A stretch of 64,000 bases of DNA from Microbacterium sp. 18062 (lineage in GTDB: Bacteria > Actinomycetota > Actinomycetes > Actinomycetales > Microbacteriaceae): positions 1 to 64,000 of the forward strand of contig NZ_CACSKB010000022.1 in assembly GCF_902706225.1 (NCBI RefSeq), read 5' to 3'. Shown here piece after piece: positions 8,794 through 17,835 of this stretch (the stretch's first letter is position 1; each line of letters opens with the position of its first letter). Both the position numbers and the translations under genes were made by a program. A model generated the notes under the pieces. The model saw only the letters and a program-made list of their open reading frames with translations. It did not search any database and was not told the DNA's origin.

Positions 8794-9842
8794 AGTCGAT
8801 CCCGTCCTTTCGAGGTCGCGAGCAGCCAGAGGAGGAAGACGGCGCCGATGCCGCCCGTGACGATGCCGGCGGGAACCCGCACGGGGAAGGCGAACTGTGC
8901 GGTCAGGTCGGCCGCGATCATCAGCGCCGCGCCGACCGCCGCGCTCGTGCCGACCGCCGCGGAGCCACGACCCTGCAACGAGCGGGCGATGGCGGGGGCG
9001 CAGAGGGCGACGAACGAGATCGGGCCGACGAACGCGCAGGTCGTCGCGGTCAGCAGCACCGCCACGAGCACGGCCGCCCAGCGCACACGGGACCCCTCGA
9101 CGCCGAGGCCCGTCGCCGTGGGCGAGCCCAGCTGCGTGATCGGCAGCTGACGGACCACACCCAGCAGGGCCGGCAGCAGCAGCACGGCGACCGCAGCCAC
9201 CGTCGCGACCTGCCACCAGGGTGTCGCGGAGAAGCTGCCGGTCAGCCACACCAGCGCGGACTGCGCCTTGTTCAGGTCGGTGCGCACCATGACGAACGAC
9301 GTGAGCGAGGTCGTCAGGAAGGCGACGCCGATGCCCGCCAGGATCAGCCGGTAGCGGCCTCCGCTGCGCGCCCCCGCCGTCAGCAGGAGCGCTGCCACCA
9401 GCATGCCGCCCACGAAGGCACCGACGGCCAGCAGCGGCCCGGTCACCCCGAGCACGAGGATGAGCACGACGGCGACGAAGCTGGCGCCCCCGCTGATCCC
9501 CAGCAGATCGGGGCTGGCGAGCGGGTTTCGCAGGATCGATTGCAACAGGGCGCCCGCCACCGCGAGGGCGGCGCCGACCAGCACCGTCATCACCACGCGC
9601 GGCAGTCGCACCTGGTAGATCACGTAGTCCTCGCGCGTGCTGCCGCCCCCGGTGAGCGTACGGACGATATCGGAGGGCGACAGGGGATACTCGCCCAGGG
9701 CGAGCCCGAGCAGCACGAGCGCCACGAGCACCACCAGCACGCTCGACACGACGATCGCGCGGCGGCGGCGGGATCGCGCGCGCACCCGCTCGACCCCGGA
9801 TGCGATCGGGGCGACGGTCGCCGTGCCCTGGACGCCCGTCAC
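8790..9842 (-). CDS. Ferric-siderophore ABC transporter permease (FepG-like)
   Basis: A 350-residue membrane protein of the FecCD/BtuC family. About nine hydrophobic segments are seen, with RLPRVVMTVLVGAALAVAGALLQ and NPLASPDLLGISGGASF near the N-terminal third and FVGPISFVALCAPAIARSL toward the end, all family signatures. The GTG start overlaps the previous gene as GTGA. It would pair with the next permease as a heterodimer. Confidence 0.92.
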   Translation of the reverse strand: MTGVQGTATVAPIASGVERVRARSRRRRAIVVSSVLVVLVALVLLGLALGEYPLSPSDIVRTLTGGGSTREDYVIYQVRLPRVVMTVLVGAALAVAGALLQSILRNPLASPDLLGISGGASFVAVVLILVLGVTGPLLAVGAFVGGMLVAALLLTAGARSGGRYRLILAGIGVAFLTTSLTSFVMVRTDLNKAQSALVWLTGSFSATPWWQVATVAAVAVLLLPALLGVVRQLPITQLGSPTATGLGVEGSRVRWAAVLVAVLLTATTCAFVGPISFVALCAPAIARSLQGRGSAAVGTSAAVGAALMIAADLTAQFAFPVRVPAGIVTGGIGAVFLLWLLATSKGRDRL

Positions 9843-10867
9843 AGCGTCACCTGCCGCTGTCGGAGCACGAGCGCCACGAGCACGGGCGCCCCGATCATCG
9901 CCACCACGACACCCGCCTGCACCTCGCCGGGAGGCGCGATGAGACGCCCGACCACGTCGGCGACCAGCAGCACGGCGGCGCCGACGAAGACGCCGACCGT
10001 CAGCAGTCGCGGGTACGCGTCGCCGATCAGAGCGCGCAGTGCATGCGGGATCATCAGCCCGAGGAAGACGATCGGTCCGGCGATCGCCGTGGCCCCGCCG
10101 CACAGCAGGACCGCGGCGACGATGCCGACGATCCGGGTGCGTTCGACGTTGTGCCCGAGACCCCGGGCGGTGTCCTCGCCGAGCGCGATCAGGTCGAGGC
10201 CGCGGCCTCCGGCCAGGGCCAGCACCCCGCCGACCGCGATGGGCGCGATCACCATCCACACGGTGTCCAGGTCTCGCCCGGTGAGCGAGCCGACGGACCA
10301 GTAGCGGTAGGCGTCCAGCGCGGCGTCGTCGGTGACGAGCACGAACCAGGTCACCGCCGTGAGTCCCGCGGTGACCGCTGCGCCCGTGAGCGCGAGCTTC
10401 GCCGGATTGGCGCCGTCGGCACCGGCCGAGCCGATGAGGGCCACCAGCACGGCCGCAAGGGCGGCCCCGACGAACGCGAACCAGACGAACGAGGAGCTCT
10501 GCGTCAGCCCCAGCACGGACACCGCGAGCATGACGCCGAGAGCTGCGCCCGCGTTCACGCCCAGCAGGCCCGGGTCGGCGAACGGGTTGCGGGTCAGTCC
10601 CTGCATGACCGTGCCCGCCAGCGCCAATGCCGCCCCCGCCACCAGGCCGATGATCGTGCGGGGCACGCGCTGGGTCAGCACGACCACGTGATCGTTGTCG
10701 GTCGGATCCGGACGCAGGAGCGCGTCCAGCACCACGGAGGGATCGACGGCGCGCGCGCCGACGGTCAGGCTCAGCGCGACGGCGAGCAGCAGGAGGAGGA
10801 TCGCTCCCCCCACGGCCAACGGGAAGACGGCACGACGGCGAACCCCGCGGCGGACGACAGCGCTCAC
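9839..10867 (-). CDS. Ferric-siderophore ABC transporter permease (FepD-like)
   Basis: A 342-residue FecCD-family permease. RVPRTIIGLVAGAALALAGT and NPFADPGLLGVNAGAALG are the N-terminal signature, and GPIVFLGLMIPHALRAL the C-terminal one. It is a paralogue of the adjacent permease, and the two are expected to form the channel. GTG start overlapping the reductase stop as GTGA, with no extra spacing in the operon. Confidence 0.92.
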   Translation of the reverse strand: MSAVVRRGVRRRAVFPLAVGGAILLLLLAVALSLTVGARAVDPSVVLDALLRPDPTDNDHVVVLTQRVPRTIIGLVAGAALALAGTVMQGLTRNPFADPGLLGVNAGAALGVMLAVSVLGLTQSSSFVWFAFVGAALAAVLVALIGSAGADGANPAKLALTGAAVTAGLTAVTWFVLVTDDAALDAYRYWSVGSLTGRDLDTVWMVIAPIAVGGVLALAGGRGLDLIALGEDTARGLGHNVERTRIVGIVAAVLLCGGATAIAGPIVFLGLMIPHALRALIGDAYPRLLTVGVFVGAAVLLVADVVGRLIAPPGEVQAGVVVAMIGAPVLVALVLRQRQVTL

Positions 10868-11796
10868 TCCGTGCGCTCGGACTGGCCCGCGCGCCAATAG
10901 CCCATGAACGCGACCCGCTTGCGGTCCACTCCGTGGCCCTGGACGAGCAGACGGCGCAGCGTCTTCACGGTCTGCGACTCCCCCGCGATCCACGCGTAGA
11001 ACTCGCCCTCCGTGTCGAGGGGGCTGTCCCACAGAAGGTCCACGTCGACGTCGATCTCGTCCAGTTGCTGCGGCCGGGCTGCCGCGGCACGCGCCAGGAC
11101 ATCGGCCGAGCCCGCGGCCCAGTCCGTCACCGCGGCGATCAGCGTCTCGCCGTGCGACCGGTCGTCGCGTGCGAGCCATGTCACGCGCGCATCGGAGAGG
11201 ACGGGCAACGCGTCGGTGCCCGTGGGCACCTCTACGAACGCGTCGACGGTGAACCCGGGCCCGAGCGACTCGACGATGGCGCAGATGGCGGGAGCGGCGG
11301 TCTCGTCGCCGGCGAGGAGAAGACGCCGGGCGGTGCCCGGGTGCCAGTCGATGCCGGCACGGGAGTCCGCGCTGCGCTGATCCGGGCCCACGATGACCAC
11401 CTCTTCGCCCTCGGCGGCCGCCGCGGCCCACGCTCCGGCGGGCCCCGGCTCGTGGTGCAGGACGAAGTCGATGTCGAGCTCGAGCAGCTCGGGGGCCGCC
11501 CGGCGCACGGTGTAGGTGCGAAACGGCGTCCGCGCGTCGACGGGCAGCTCCCGCCACCGCGTGTACCAGTTCGCCTCGGCGATCGCTTCCGGGTCGGTCT
11601 GTCCCACATCGCAGACGGTCCCGTCGGCACCGGGGAAGATCACCTTCAGACGCTGATCGAGCCCGGCCGTTCCGAGGAAGGCGAAATCGGGGCAGGTGAA
11701 GGTGATGCGCGCGAAATGCGGGCTCAATCGCTCGACGCGCCGCACCGCCGCGACGTACGGACGGTAGGAGGGACGGGTGGCAAGGGGGGATGTCAC
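10864..11796 (-). CDS. Siderophore-interacting protein (FAD/NADPH ferric-siderophore reductase)
   Basis: A 310-residue cytoplasmic flavoprotein with an N-terminal FAD-binding domain (RRVERLSPHFARITFTCPDF, RTYTVRRA) and C-terminal SIP domain (LLAGDETAAPAICAIVESL and the ending KRVAFMGYWRAGQSE). SIP proteins reduce the imported ferric siderophore and release iron. It is the first gene of the operon. The GTG start is only 6 nt from a TACCCT box, so translation is likely leaderless; that box is inside an iron-regulator site. Confidence 0.92.
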   Translation of the reverse strand: MTSPLATRPSYRPYVAAVRRVERLSPHFARITFTCPDFAFLGTAGLDQRLKVIFPGADGTVCDVGQTDPEAIAEANWYTRWRELPVDARTPFRTYTVRRAAPELLELDIDFVLHHEPGPAGAWAAAAAEGEEVVIVGPDQRSADSRAGIDWHPGTARRLLLAGDETAAPAICAIVESLGPGFTVDAFVEVPTGTDALPVLSDARVTWLARDDRSHGETLIAAVTDWAAGSADVLARAAAARPQQLDEIDVDVDLLWDSPLDTEGEFYAWIAGESQTVKTLRRLLVQGHGVDRKRVAFMGYWRAGQSERTE

Positions 11797-11800
11797 TGCA

Positions 11801-11819
11801 TAAGGGTAGCCTTACCATG
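11801..11819 (-). promoter_or_regulatory. DtxR/IdeR-type iron box over the siderophore operon promoter
   Basis: On the minus strand TGGTAAGGCTACCCT (11803-11817) matches 12 of 15 core positions of the DtxR/IdeR consensus AGGTTAGGCTAACCT. The TACCCT part also serves as the -10 box just before the GTG start at 11796. Binding of an iron-loaded repressor would block transcription, so the operon should be induced by iron starvation. Confidence 0.8.
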
Positions 11820-11884
11820 TCCCGGAGGCAAAGCGGGAGTCGGGCGCGTCGTGGACGCACCGCTCACCCCGGAGCGCCCGCAGC

Positions 11885-12214
11885 TCACATCGCGAAGCCG
11901 AGGGCGCGCATCATGTCGCGCCCGTCGTCGGTGATCCGCTCGGGACCCCACGGCGGCATCCAGACCCAGTTGATCCGAAACCGCTCGACGACGGTGTCGA
12001 GCGCCTGCGCCGTCTGCTCCTCAAGCACGTCGGTGAGCGGGCAGCCGGCCGAGGTCAGGGTCATGTGGATCACGAGAGCATCGTTCTCGTCGTCCCAGGC
12101 GAGGTCGTAGATGAGACCGAGGTCGACGACGTTGATCCCGAGTTCCGGGTCCATGACGTCCTTCAGGGCCTCGGTGACCTCGTCGTACTTCTCGTTCGTG
12201 AGCGTCGCGGTCAT
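11885..12214 (-). CDS. sufT: MIP18/DUF59 metal-sulfur cluster assembly factor SufT
   Basis: A 109-residue protein with the DUF59 signature: DVMDPELGINVVDLGLIYDL, then TLTSAGCPLTDVLEEQ with the conserved Cys, and WMPPWGPERIT. SufT-type proteins help Fe-S cluster maturation. It lies 9 bp downstream of sufC and is the last gene of the SUF operon here. Confidence 0.92.
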   Translation of the reverse strand: MTATLTNEKYDEVTEALKDVMDPELGINVVDLGLIYDLAWDDENDALVIHMTLTSAGCPLTDVLEEQTAQALDTVVERFRINWVWMPPWGPERITDDGRDMMRALGFAM

Positions 12215-12223
12215 GACGGGAGT

Positions 12224-12994
12224 CTACGCGTCGGCGTCGGCGACGGGCTCGAGGAAGCGATCGTAGCCTTCGCGTTCGAGGCGATCCGCGAGCTCGGGGC
12301 CACCCTCCTCCGCGACGCGACCCCGGACGAGCACGTGCACGAAGTCGGGCTTGATGTAGTTGAGGATGCGCGTGTAGTGCGTGATGAGGAGCACGCCGAG
12401 ATCGGTCGCCTCCTTGGCGCGGTTCACGCCCTCGGAGACGATCTTCAGTGCGTCGACGTCGAGCCCGGAGTCGGTCTCGTCGAGCACCGCGATGCGCGGG
12501 CGGAGGAGCTCCAGCTGCAGGATCTCGTGCCGCTTCTTCTCGCCCCCGGAGAAGCCCTCGTTGACGTTGCGCTGGGCGAACTTGCCGTCCATGCGGAGGT
12601 TCTTCATCGCGGACGTGACGTCCTTGGTCCACGTGCGGATCGAGGGTGCCTCGCCGTCGATCGCCGTCTTGGCGGTGCGCAGGAAGTTGGTGACAGTGAC
12701 ACCGGGGATCTCCACCGGGTACTGCATGGCCAGGAACAAGCCCGCCCGAGCGCGCTCGTCGACCGTCATCTCCAGGACGTCCTCGCCGTCGAGCGTGATG
12801 GAACCCCCCGTCACCGTGTACTTGGGATGCCCGGCGATCGTGTAGGCCAGGGTCGACTTGCCCGACCCGTTCGGGCCCATGATGGCGTGCGTCTCACCGG
12901 TGCGGATGGTGAGGGTGACGCCGTTGAGGATGGGGGTGGTTCCCTCATCCGTCTCGACCGTCACGTGCAGGTCGCGGATCTCGAGAACAGACAT
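12224..12994 (-). CDS. sufC: Fe-S cluster assembly ATPase SufC
   Basis: A 256-residue ABC ATPase: Walker A GPNGSGKST, the SufC-typical FLAMQYPVEIPGV Q-loop region, signature FSGGEKKRHEI, Walker B AVLDETDSGLD (the ETDSGLD form is diagnostic for SufC) and ITHYTRIL. It forms the SufBCD scaffold complex with the products of the upstream genes. The ATG lies 14 bp after the Rieske gene. Confidence 0.96.
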   Translation of the reverse strand: MSVLEIRDLHVTVETDEGTTPILNGVTLTIRTGETHAIMGPNGSGKSTLAYTIAGHPKYTVTGGSITLDGEDVLEMTVDERARAGLFLAMQYPVEIPGVTVTNFLRTAKTAIDGEAPSIRTWTKDVTSAMKNLRMDGKFAQRNVNEGFSGGEKKRHEILQLELLRPRIAVLDETDSGLDVDALKIVSEGVNRAKEATDLGVLLITHYTRILNYIKPDFVHVLVRGRVAEEGGPELADRLEREGYDRFLEPVADADA

Positions 12995-13008
12995 GCGGAC
13001 TTCCTTCT

Positions 13009-13338
13009 TCAGTTGACGACTTTGGTCACGGCGGGGTCGATGAGGATGTCGTCCCCGTCGATCGTGACCTCGAATACGGGCACCGGCTCGTAGGCCGGCA
13101 GGTTCAGCGGGTGGCCGGTGCGCAGCGAGAACGCCGATCCGTGCGCCCAGCACTCGAGCGTGTCGCCCTCGACGAACCCGTCGGACAGCGAGATGTCGCC
13201 GTGCGTGCAGACGTCGCCGATCGCATGCACCTCGCCGTCGCCGTCGAGCACGACCGCGATCGCGACACCGTCGATCTCGACGCGTCGCGCCGTGTCCTGC
13301 TCGAGCTCGCTGAGCGCACACACTCGGGTCGCCGTCAT
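13009..13338 (-). CDS. Rieske [2Fe-2S] ferredoxin in the suf operon
   Basis: A 109-residue soluble protein. Cluster ligands are visible in CTHGD and CWAHGS, the C-x-H and C-x2-H pair of Rieske proteins. It resembles the ferredoxin subunit of non-heme iron oxygenases, but no oxygenase is nearby. It overlaps the sufD stop by 4 nt and precedes sufC. Insertion of such a ferredoxin between sufD and sufC is common in Actinobacteria; an electron-transfer role in cluster assembly is inferred. Confidence 0.9.
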   Translation of the reverse strand: MTATRVCALSELEQDTARRVEIDGVAIAVVLDGDGEVHAIGDVCTHGDISLSDGFVEGDTLECWAHGSAFSLRTGHPLNLPAYEPVPVFEVTIDGDDILIDPAVTKVVN

Positions 13339-14519
13339 CGGGCGTCGCCCTGCTGCGCGAGCTCCGCCTCGATGCGGGCCATCAGAGGCTCCTCGAGGTC
13401 GGGGATGCCGATCTTCTGGACGATCTCCATCAGGAAGCCGAGCACGACCAGGCGCCTCGCCTCGTCCTCGGCGATGCCCCGAGCCTGCAGATAGAACAGC
13501 TGCTCGTCGTCGAAGCGTCCCGTTGCGCTGGCGTGACCGGCGCCGCGGATGTCTCCCGTCTCGATCTCGAGGTTCGGGATGGAGTCGGCGCGCGCGCCGT
13601 CGGTGAGCACGAGGTTGCGGTTCGCCTCGTAGGAGTCGGTGCCGGTCGCGTCCCTGCCGATCAGCACGTCCCCGACCCAGACCGAGTGCGCCGTGTCGCC
13701 CTGCAACGCGCCCTTGTAGAGCACGTCACCGCTGGTCTGCGGCCCCTTGTGGAAGAGGTACACCTGGCTCTCGAGGTGCTGGCCGGCATCCGCGAAGGAA
13801 AGGCCGTAGAGCTCCCCGTGGGAGCCCGCCCCGTCGAGCTCCACGCTCGGGTTCACCCGCACGACGCCGCCGCCGAAGCTGATGACGACGTGGCGGAGGC
13901 TCGCATCGCGAGCCACCCGCGCCTGGTGCGCGGCGAGGTGGACGGCGTCGTCGTCCCATTCCTGCAGGGTGACGACGGTCAGCGACGCGCCGTCGCGGAC
14001 GACGATCTCCACGTCCTGCGCAAGCGAGGCGGAGCCCGCGTGACGCAGGATCACCGTGGCGCGCGAGTTCGGCTGCGCCTCGATCACCAGGTGGGAGTGC
14101 GCGCGCCCTCCGGAGCCGCGCACGTCCACGAACGACGGATCGTCGAGCTCGACGCCCGCGGGAACCGACAGATAGAGGGCCTCCACGCTACGCGACCAGG
14201 CGATCGCGGCGGGCAGGTCCTCGGGCACGAAGACCTCGCCTCGGGGCGCCTCGCCCGCGCGGAGCCCTGAGGCGGCGAGCGGGCCGCTGACGGCGATGCT
14301 GACCGCGCCCTCGTCGCCGGCGACGTCTTCGAAGAGCGTACGCACGCGCTCGAGCGGTGTGTACTTCCAGTTGACCTCGCGGCCGGTCGGCACACCGAAT
14401 GCGGTGGGGTCGGTCGACCGGAAGCGCTCCGATCGGGTCTGCACGGGGACGAACGCCGCGGCAGGGTCGATGTGGCCCTCCGCGGTCGGGTCCGCGGGGG
14501 CCTGGGCGAGTGAGCTCAT
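13335..14519 (-). CDS. sufD: Fe-S cluster assembly protein SufD
   Basis: A 394-residue protein with the SufBD core in the C-terminal half. HSVWVGDVLIGRDATGTDSY, RADSIPNLEIETGDIRGAGHA and the DEARRLVVLGFL tail are typical. The ATG at 14519 begins a Ser/Ala-rich head; an upstream in-frame extension overlaps the tail of sufB and is not used. SufD pairs with SufB to scaffold nascent clusters. Confidence 0.95.
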   Translation of the reverse strand: MSSLAQAPADPTAEGHIDPAAAFVPVQTRSERFRSTDPTAFGVPTGREVNWKYTPLERVRTLFEDVAGDEGAVSIAVSGPLAASGLRAGEAPRGEVFVPEDLPAAIAWSRSVEALYLSVPAGVELDDPSFVDVRGSGGRAHSHLVIEAQPNSRATVILRHAGSASLAQDVEIVVRDGASLTVVTLQEWDDDAVHLAAHQARVARDASLRHVVISFGGGVVRVNPSVELDGAGSHGELYGLSFADAGQHLESQVYLFHKGPQTSGDVLYKGALQGDTAHSVWVGDVLIGRDATGTDSYEANRNLVLTDGARADSIPNLEIETGDIRGAGHASATGRFDDEQLFYLQARGIAEDEARRLVVLGFLMEIVQKIGIPDLEEPLMARIEAELAQQGDAR

Positions 14520-14553
14520 CAGGCGACAGGTCCGTTCGCCGAGAGATGACGGT

Positions 14554-15972
14554 TCATCCGACACTGCCTTCCATGCCCATCTCGATGAGCTTGTTGAGTT
14601 CGAGCGCGTATTCCATGGGCAGCTCACGAGCGATCGGCTCGATGAAGCCGCGCACGATCATCGCCATCGCCTCGTCCTCGGCCATGCCGCGGCTCATCAG
14701 GTAGAACAGCTGCTCCTCGCTGACCTTCGACACCGTCGCCTCGTGACCGAGCTGCACGTCGTCGACGCGGATGTCGATCGCGGGGTACGTGTCGGAGCGC
14801 GAGATCGTGTCGACCAGCAGCGCGTCGCAGCGCACCGTGTTGGCCGAGTGGTGCGCGTTCGCGTCGACGCGCACCTCGCCGCGGTAGCCCGCCCGTCCGC
14901 CACCGCGCGCGATCGACTTCGAGACGATCGAGGACTGCGTGTACGGCGCCATGTGGATCATCTTCGCGCCGGCGTCCTGGTGCTGTCCGGGCCCCGCGAA
15001 GGCTACCGACAGGGTCTCGCCCTTGGCGTGCTCGCCCACCAGGTAGATCGACGGGTACTTCATCGTCACCTTCGAGCCGATGTTGCCGTCGACCCATTCC
15101 ATCGTGGCGCCCTCGTGCGCGACCGCACGCTTGGTCACGAGGTTGTAGACGTTGTTCGACCAGTTCTGGATCGTCGTGTAGCGCACCCGCGCGTTCTTCT
15201 TCACGATGATCTCCACGACGGCCGAGTGCAGCGAATCGCTCTTGTAGATCGGCGCGGTACAGCCCTCGATGTAGTGGACGTAGGAGCCCTCGTCCGCGAT
15301 GATCAGCGTCCGCTCGAACTGTCCCATGTTCTCGGTGTTGATCCGGAAGTACGCCTGGAGCGGGATCTCGACGTGCACGCCCTTCGGGACGTAGACGAAC
15401 GAGCCGCCCGACCACACGGCGGTGTTCAGCGCGGCGAATTTGTTGTCGCCCGCCGGGATGACGGTGCCGAAGTACTCCTGGAAGAACTCTGGATGCTCGC
15501 GCAGCGCCGTGTCGGTGTCCATGAAGATGACGCCCTGGGCCTCCAGGTCCTCCTGGATCTGGTGGTAGACGACCTCCGACTCGTACTGGGCGGCCACGCC
15601 GGAGACCAGACGGGAGCGCTCCGCCTCGGGGATGCCGAGCTTCTCGTACGTGTTGCGGATGTCCTCCGGGAGGTCCTCCCAGGACTGCGCCTGCTTCTCG
15701 GTCGAGCGCACGAAGTACTTGATGTTCTCGAAGTCGATGTCGCTGAGGTCCGCGCCCCACGTCGGCATCGGCTTGCGGCCGAAGAGCTGGTAGCCCTTCA
15801 GGCGCGTCTTCAGCATCCATTCGGGTTCGGCCTTGAGCGCCGAGATGTCGCGCACCACGGCCTCCGTGAGTCCGCGTCTCGCGCTCGCCCCGGCGGCGTC
15901 CGGGTCGTGCCACCCGAACTCGTAGACGCCGAGCCCTTCGAGCTCTGGTCGATCGATCAGCACATCCGACAT
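14554..15972 (-). CDS. sufB: Fe-S cluster assembly protein SufB
   Basis: A 472-residue protein, normal length for the family. [20 protein letters not shown] carries the conserved Cys region, and [17 protein letters not shown] and [16 protein letters not shown] are strongly conserved. It heads sufB-sufD-Rieske-sufC-sufT. GAGGAG lies upstream of the ATG. No sufR-type repressor, sufS desulfurase or sufU gene adjoins it, unlike many actinobacterial operons; the cysteine source must lie elsewhere. Confidence 0.97.
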   Translation of the reverse strand: MSDVLIDRPELEGLGVYEFGWHDPDAAGASARRGLTEAVVRDISALKAEPEWMLKTRLKGYQLFGRKPMPTWGADLSDIDFENIKYFVRSTEKQAQSWEDLPEDIRNTYEKLGIPEAERSRLVSGVAAQYESEVVYHQIQEDLEAQGVIFMDTDTALREHPEFFQEYFGTVIPAGDNKFAALNTAVWSGGSFVYVPKGVHVEIPLQAYFRINTENMGQFERTLIIADEGSYVHYIEGCTAPIYKSDSLHSAVVEIIVKKNARVRYTTIQNWSNNVYNLVTKRAVAHEGATMEWVDGNIGSKVTMKYPSIYLVGEHAKGETLSVAFAGPGQHQDAGAKMIHMAPYTQSSIVSKSIARGGGRAGYRGEVRVDANAHHSANTVRCDALLVDTISRSDTYPAIDIRVDDVQLGHEATVSKVSEEQLFYLMSRGMAEDEAMAMIVRGFIEPIARELPMEYALELNKLIEMGMEGSVG

Positions 15973-16225
15973 GGTGTGTCACTCTCCTCGTTGGGCCCAA
16001 CGGTGTCATCCGTGCCGGCATTCCGTATCCCTCGTCGGAGTTCGCGAGGGGGATTGCCGTTTCCGGCCCGATCAAAGGCGCAGGCATGCACCTAAACTGT
16101 CAGTGATGCGGAACGCGCAGGCGCCGCATCCCGGACCCTTCCGATTCTACAGGTTCCGCCTCCCCGCCGGGCGGCGTGAGCCGCGTCGCGCCCCGGATCG
16201 CGGCCATTCCCAGGAGGCGCGCAGC

Positions 16226-17167
16226 ATGGCTGCCGAGACCCAGACCACCAGCACCCCCGGCGTCGCCGCGCGCTTCGCCGCGTGGCTCCCCGATCGCGTC
16301 GACCGCCGTGTCCGCATCTTCGCGTGGCTCTCGTTCGTCGCGGAGGTGCTGATCATCGCCACCGGCGGAGCAGTGCGGCTCACCGGCTCCGGGCTGGGCT
16401 GCCCGACCTGGCCCACCTGCACCGCGGACTCGCTCGTCAACACTCCCGAGATGGGCATCCACGGCGTCATCGAGTTCGGCAACCGCACGCTGACCGGTCT
16501 CGTCGGCATCCTCGCGGTGATCGTGGTCGTCCTCGTCTGGCGGATGCGGCGCGAACGCCGCGACCTGTTCGCGTTCGCCCTGGTCGTGCTGCTGGGCGTG
16601 GCCGCGCAGGCCGTCGTCGGCGGGATCACCGTGCTGACCGGGCTCAACCCCTTCATCGTGGGCTTCCACTACGTGGCCTCGCTCACGCTCGTCTGCGTCT
16701 GCGCGGCGTTCCTCGTGCGGATGGACGCGACGCCCGGCCCGCGCGTGCTCGCCGCGCCGCGCTGGTACGCGGCCACGACGCACACGACGACCCTCGTGCT
16801 CGCGCTGACGATCGTGGTCGGCGTGCTGACGACGGGCGCCGGCCCGCACTCGGGCGACGCGGACGCCGGACGCAACGGGTTCGATGCGGAGGTCCTCGAG
16901 CACCTGCACGCGTGGCCCGGGTACGCTCTGCTCGCCCTCACCCTGATGCTGACGACCGTCGCGTGGGCGCGCCGCCTGCCGGTGCGCGCGTGGATCACCG
17001 CGCTCCTCGGCGTCGAGATCGTGCAGATCCTCGTCGGTCTCTACCAGGCGCGCAACGGCCTGCCGGAGCTCGCGGTCGGCGTGCACATGGTGCTCGCCGC
17101 GCTCACCGCCGCGACCATGACGGTCGTCGTCCTGCGACTCAAGCGCACATCCACAGCGGACGCATAG
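16226..17167 (+). CDS. ctaA: Heme A synthase (COX15/CtaA family)
   Basis: A 313-residue protein with eight membrane helices. TGGAVRLTGSGLGCPTWPTC, EFGNRTLTG and GAGPHSGD are COX15/CtaA signatures, including the conserved His and extracytoplasmic Cys pair. It converts heme O to heme A for cytochrome aa3 oxidase. The ATG at 16226 has AGGAGG 8 nt upstream. The divergent 253-bp gap to sufB holds no gene; a TAAACT box at 16093 is a possible -10. Confidence 0.94.
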   Translation: MAAETQTTSTPGVAARFAAWLPDRVDRRVRIFAWLSFVAEVLIIATGGAVRLTGSGLGCPTWPTCTADSLVNTPEMGIHGVIEFGNRTLTGLVGILAVIVVVLVWRMRRERRDLFAFALVVLLGVAAQAVVGGITVLTGLNPFIVGFHYVASLTLVCVCAAFLVRMDATPGPRVLAAPRWYAATTHTTTLVLALTIVVGVLTTGAGPHSGDADAGRNGFDAEVLEHLHAWPGYALLALTLMLTTVAWARRLPVRAWITALLGVEIVQILVGLYQARNGLPELAVGVHMVLAALTAATMTVVVLRLKRTSTADA

Positions 17168-17253
17168 GCCGCACATCGGTTCCGCTCCGACCGGACGGGC
17201 AGGGTGTCGGATGTCGCGGCAACCGTTGTCGTGCACCCGAGGAGTGACCGCAC

Positions 17254-17673
17254 ATGAACACACGTCCCCGCCTGACCCGCAGCATCCCGTACTGGGGCCT
17301 GGTCGTCGGATCGGCCGCGAGCGTCGGCTTCGGCGTCTGGCTGACGGTCGACACGCTGGGAACCATGACGGCCGGGCTGGACGACGGGACCGCGACGACC
17401 GCCCAGGTCTACGGCGGACAGTCGTGGATCGTCTTCGGCGCCGCCTTCGTCGCGGCGGGGCTCGTCGGGCTCGTCGCCGCCCTCGCTCTGGCCGCCGCCC
17501 GCTCGCTGGTCTCCCGCCCCGTCGAGGTGGTCGAGGCGATCTCCTGGCAGGAGGAGGAGCCGGACATCGAGGCCCTGGCCGACGAGCCGGCGGCCGCCGA
17601 GACCGCGACCGCGACCTCCGAGCCGGCGGACCTGCCCGAGGCAGAGGTCGAGCCCGCTCCCGCGACGCGCTGA
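17254..17673 (+). CDS. Hypothetical two-helix membrane protein
   Basis: A 139-residue protein with two clear membrane helices (about residues 13-33 and 58-85) and a long acidic, Ala/Glu-rich tail (WQEEEPDIEALADEPAAAET region). GAGG is upstream of the ATG. I recognise no domain; similar short proteins occur in related genomes without known function. It follows heme A synthase by 86 bp on the same strand and may be cotranscribed. Confidence 0.7.
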   Translation: MNTRPRLTRSIPYWGLVVGSAASVGFGVWLTVDTLGTMTAGLDDGTATTAQVYGGQSWIVFGAAFVAAGLVGLVAALALAAARSLVSRPVEVVEAISWQEEEPDIEALADEPAAAETATATSEPADLPEAEVEPAPATR

Positions 17674-17689
17674 CTCGTCGCGTCCATCA

Positions 17690-17760
17690 CGCGAGAAACC
17701 ACGTCCGAACCGAGACTCCACGCATCGCGTGGCGTGTCGACGCGGATGTGGTTTCTCGTG
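17690..17760. terminator. Long imperfect hairpin between convergent genes
   Basis: CGAGAAACCACGTCCG near 17691-17706 pairs with CGGATGTGGTTTCTCG near 17743-17758 at all but one position (a G-T wobble in RNA). A smaller hairpin, CACGC-ATC-GCGTG, sits inside the loop. It lies between the plus-strand hypothetical gene and minus-strand ctaB, just before repeat copy 3. Likely a bidirectional terminator. Confidence 0.6.
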
Positions 17761-17770
17761 GTGCCGGGAC

Positions 17771-17832
17771 GGATCAGCGGGCCGGGTCGCTGACGACCGA
17801 CGAAGGATGCGAGTCCCCCTCCGGGGAGGCTT
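17771..17832 (+). repeat. Dispersed 3'-end repeat, copy 3
   Basis: It has the same core as the other copies (GGGTCGCTGACGACCGACG then AAGGATGCGA), ending just before the ctaB stop codon on the minus strand. The terminal hairpin is weaker here (TCCCC/GGGGA, 5 bp). The orientation relative to the neighbouring stop codon is the same as in the other three copies. Confidence 0.7.
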
Positions 17833-17835
17833 GCT

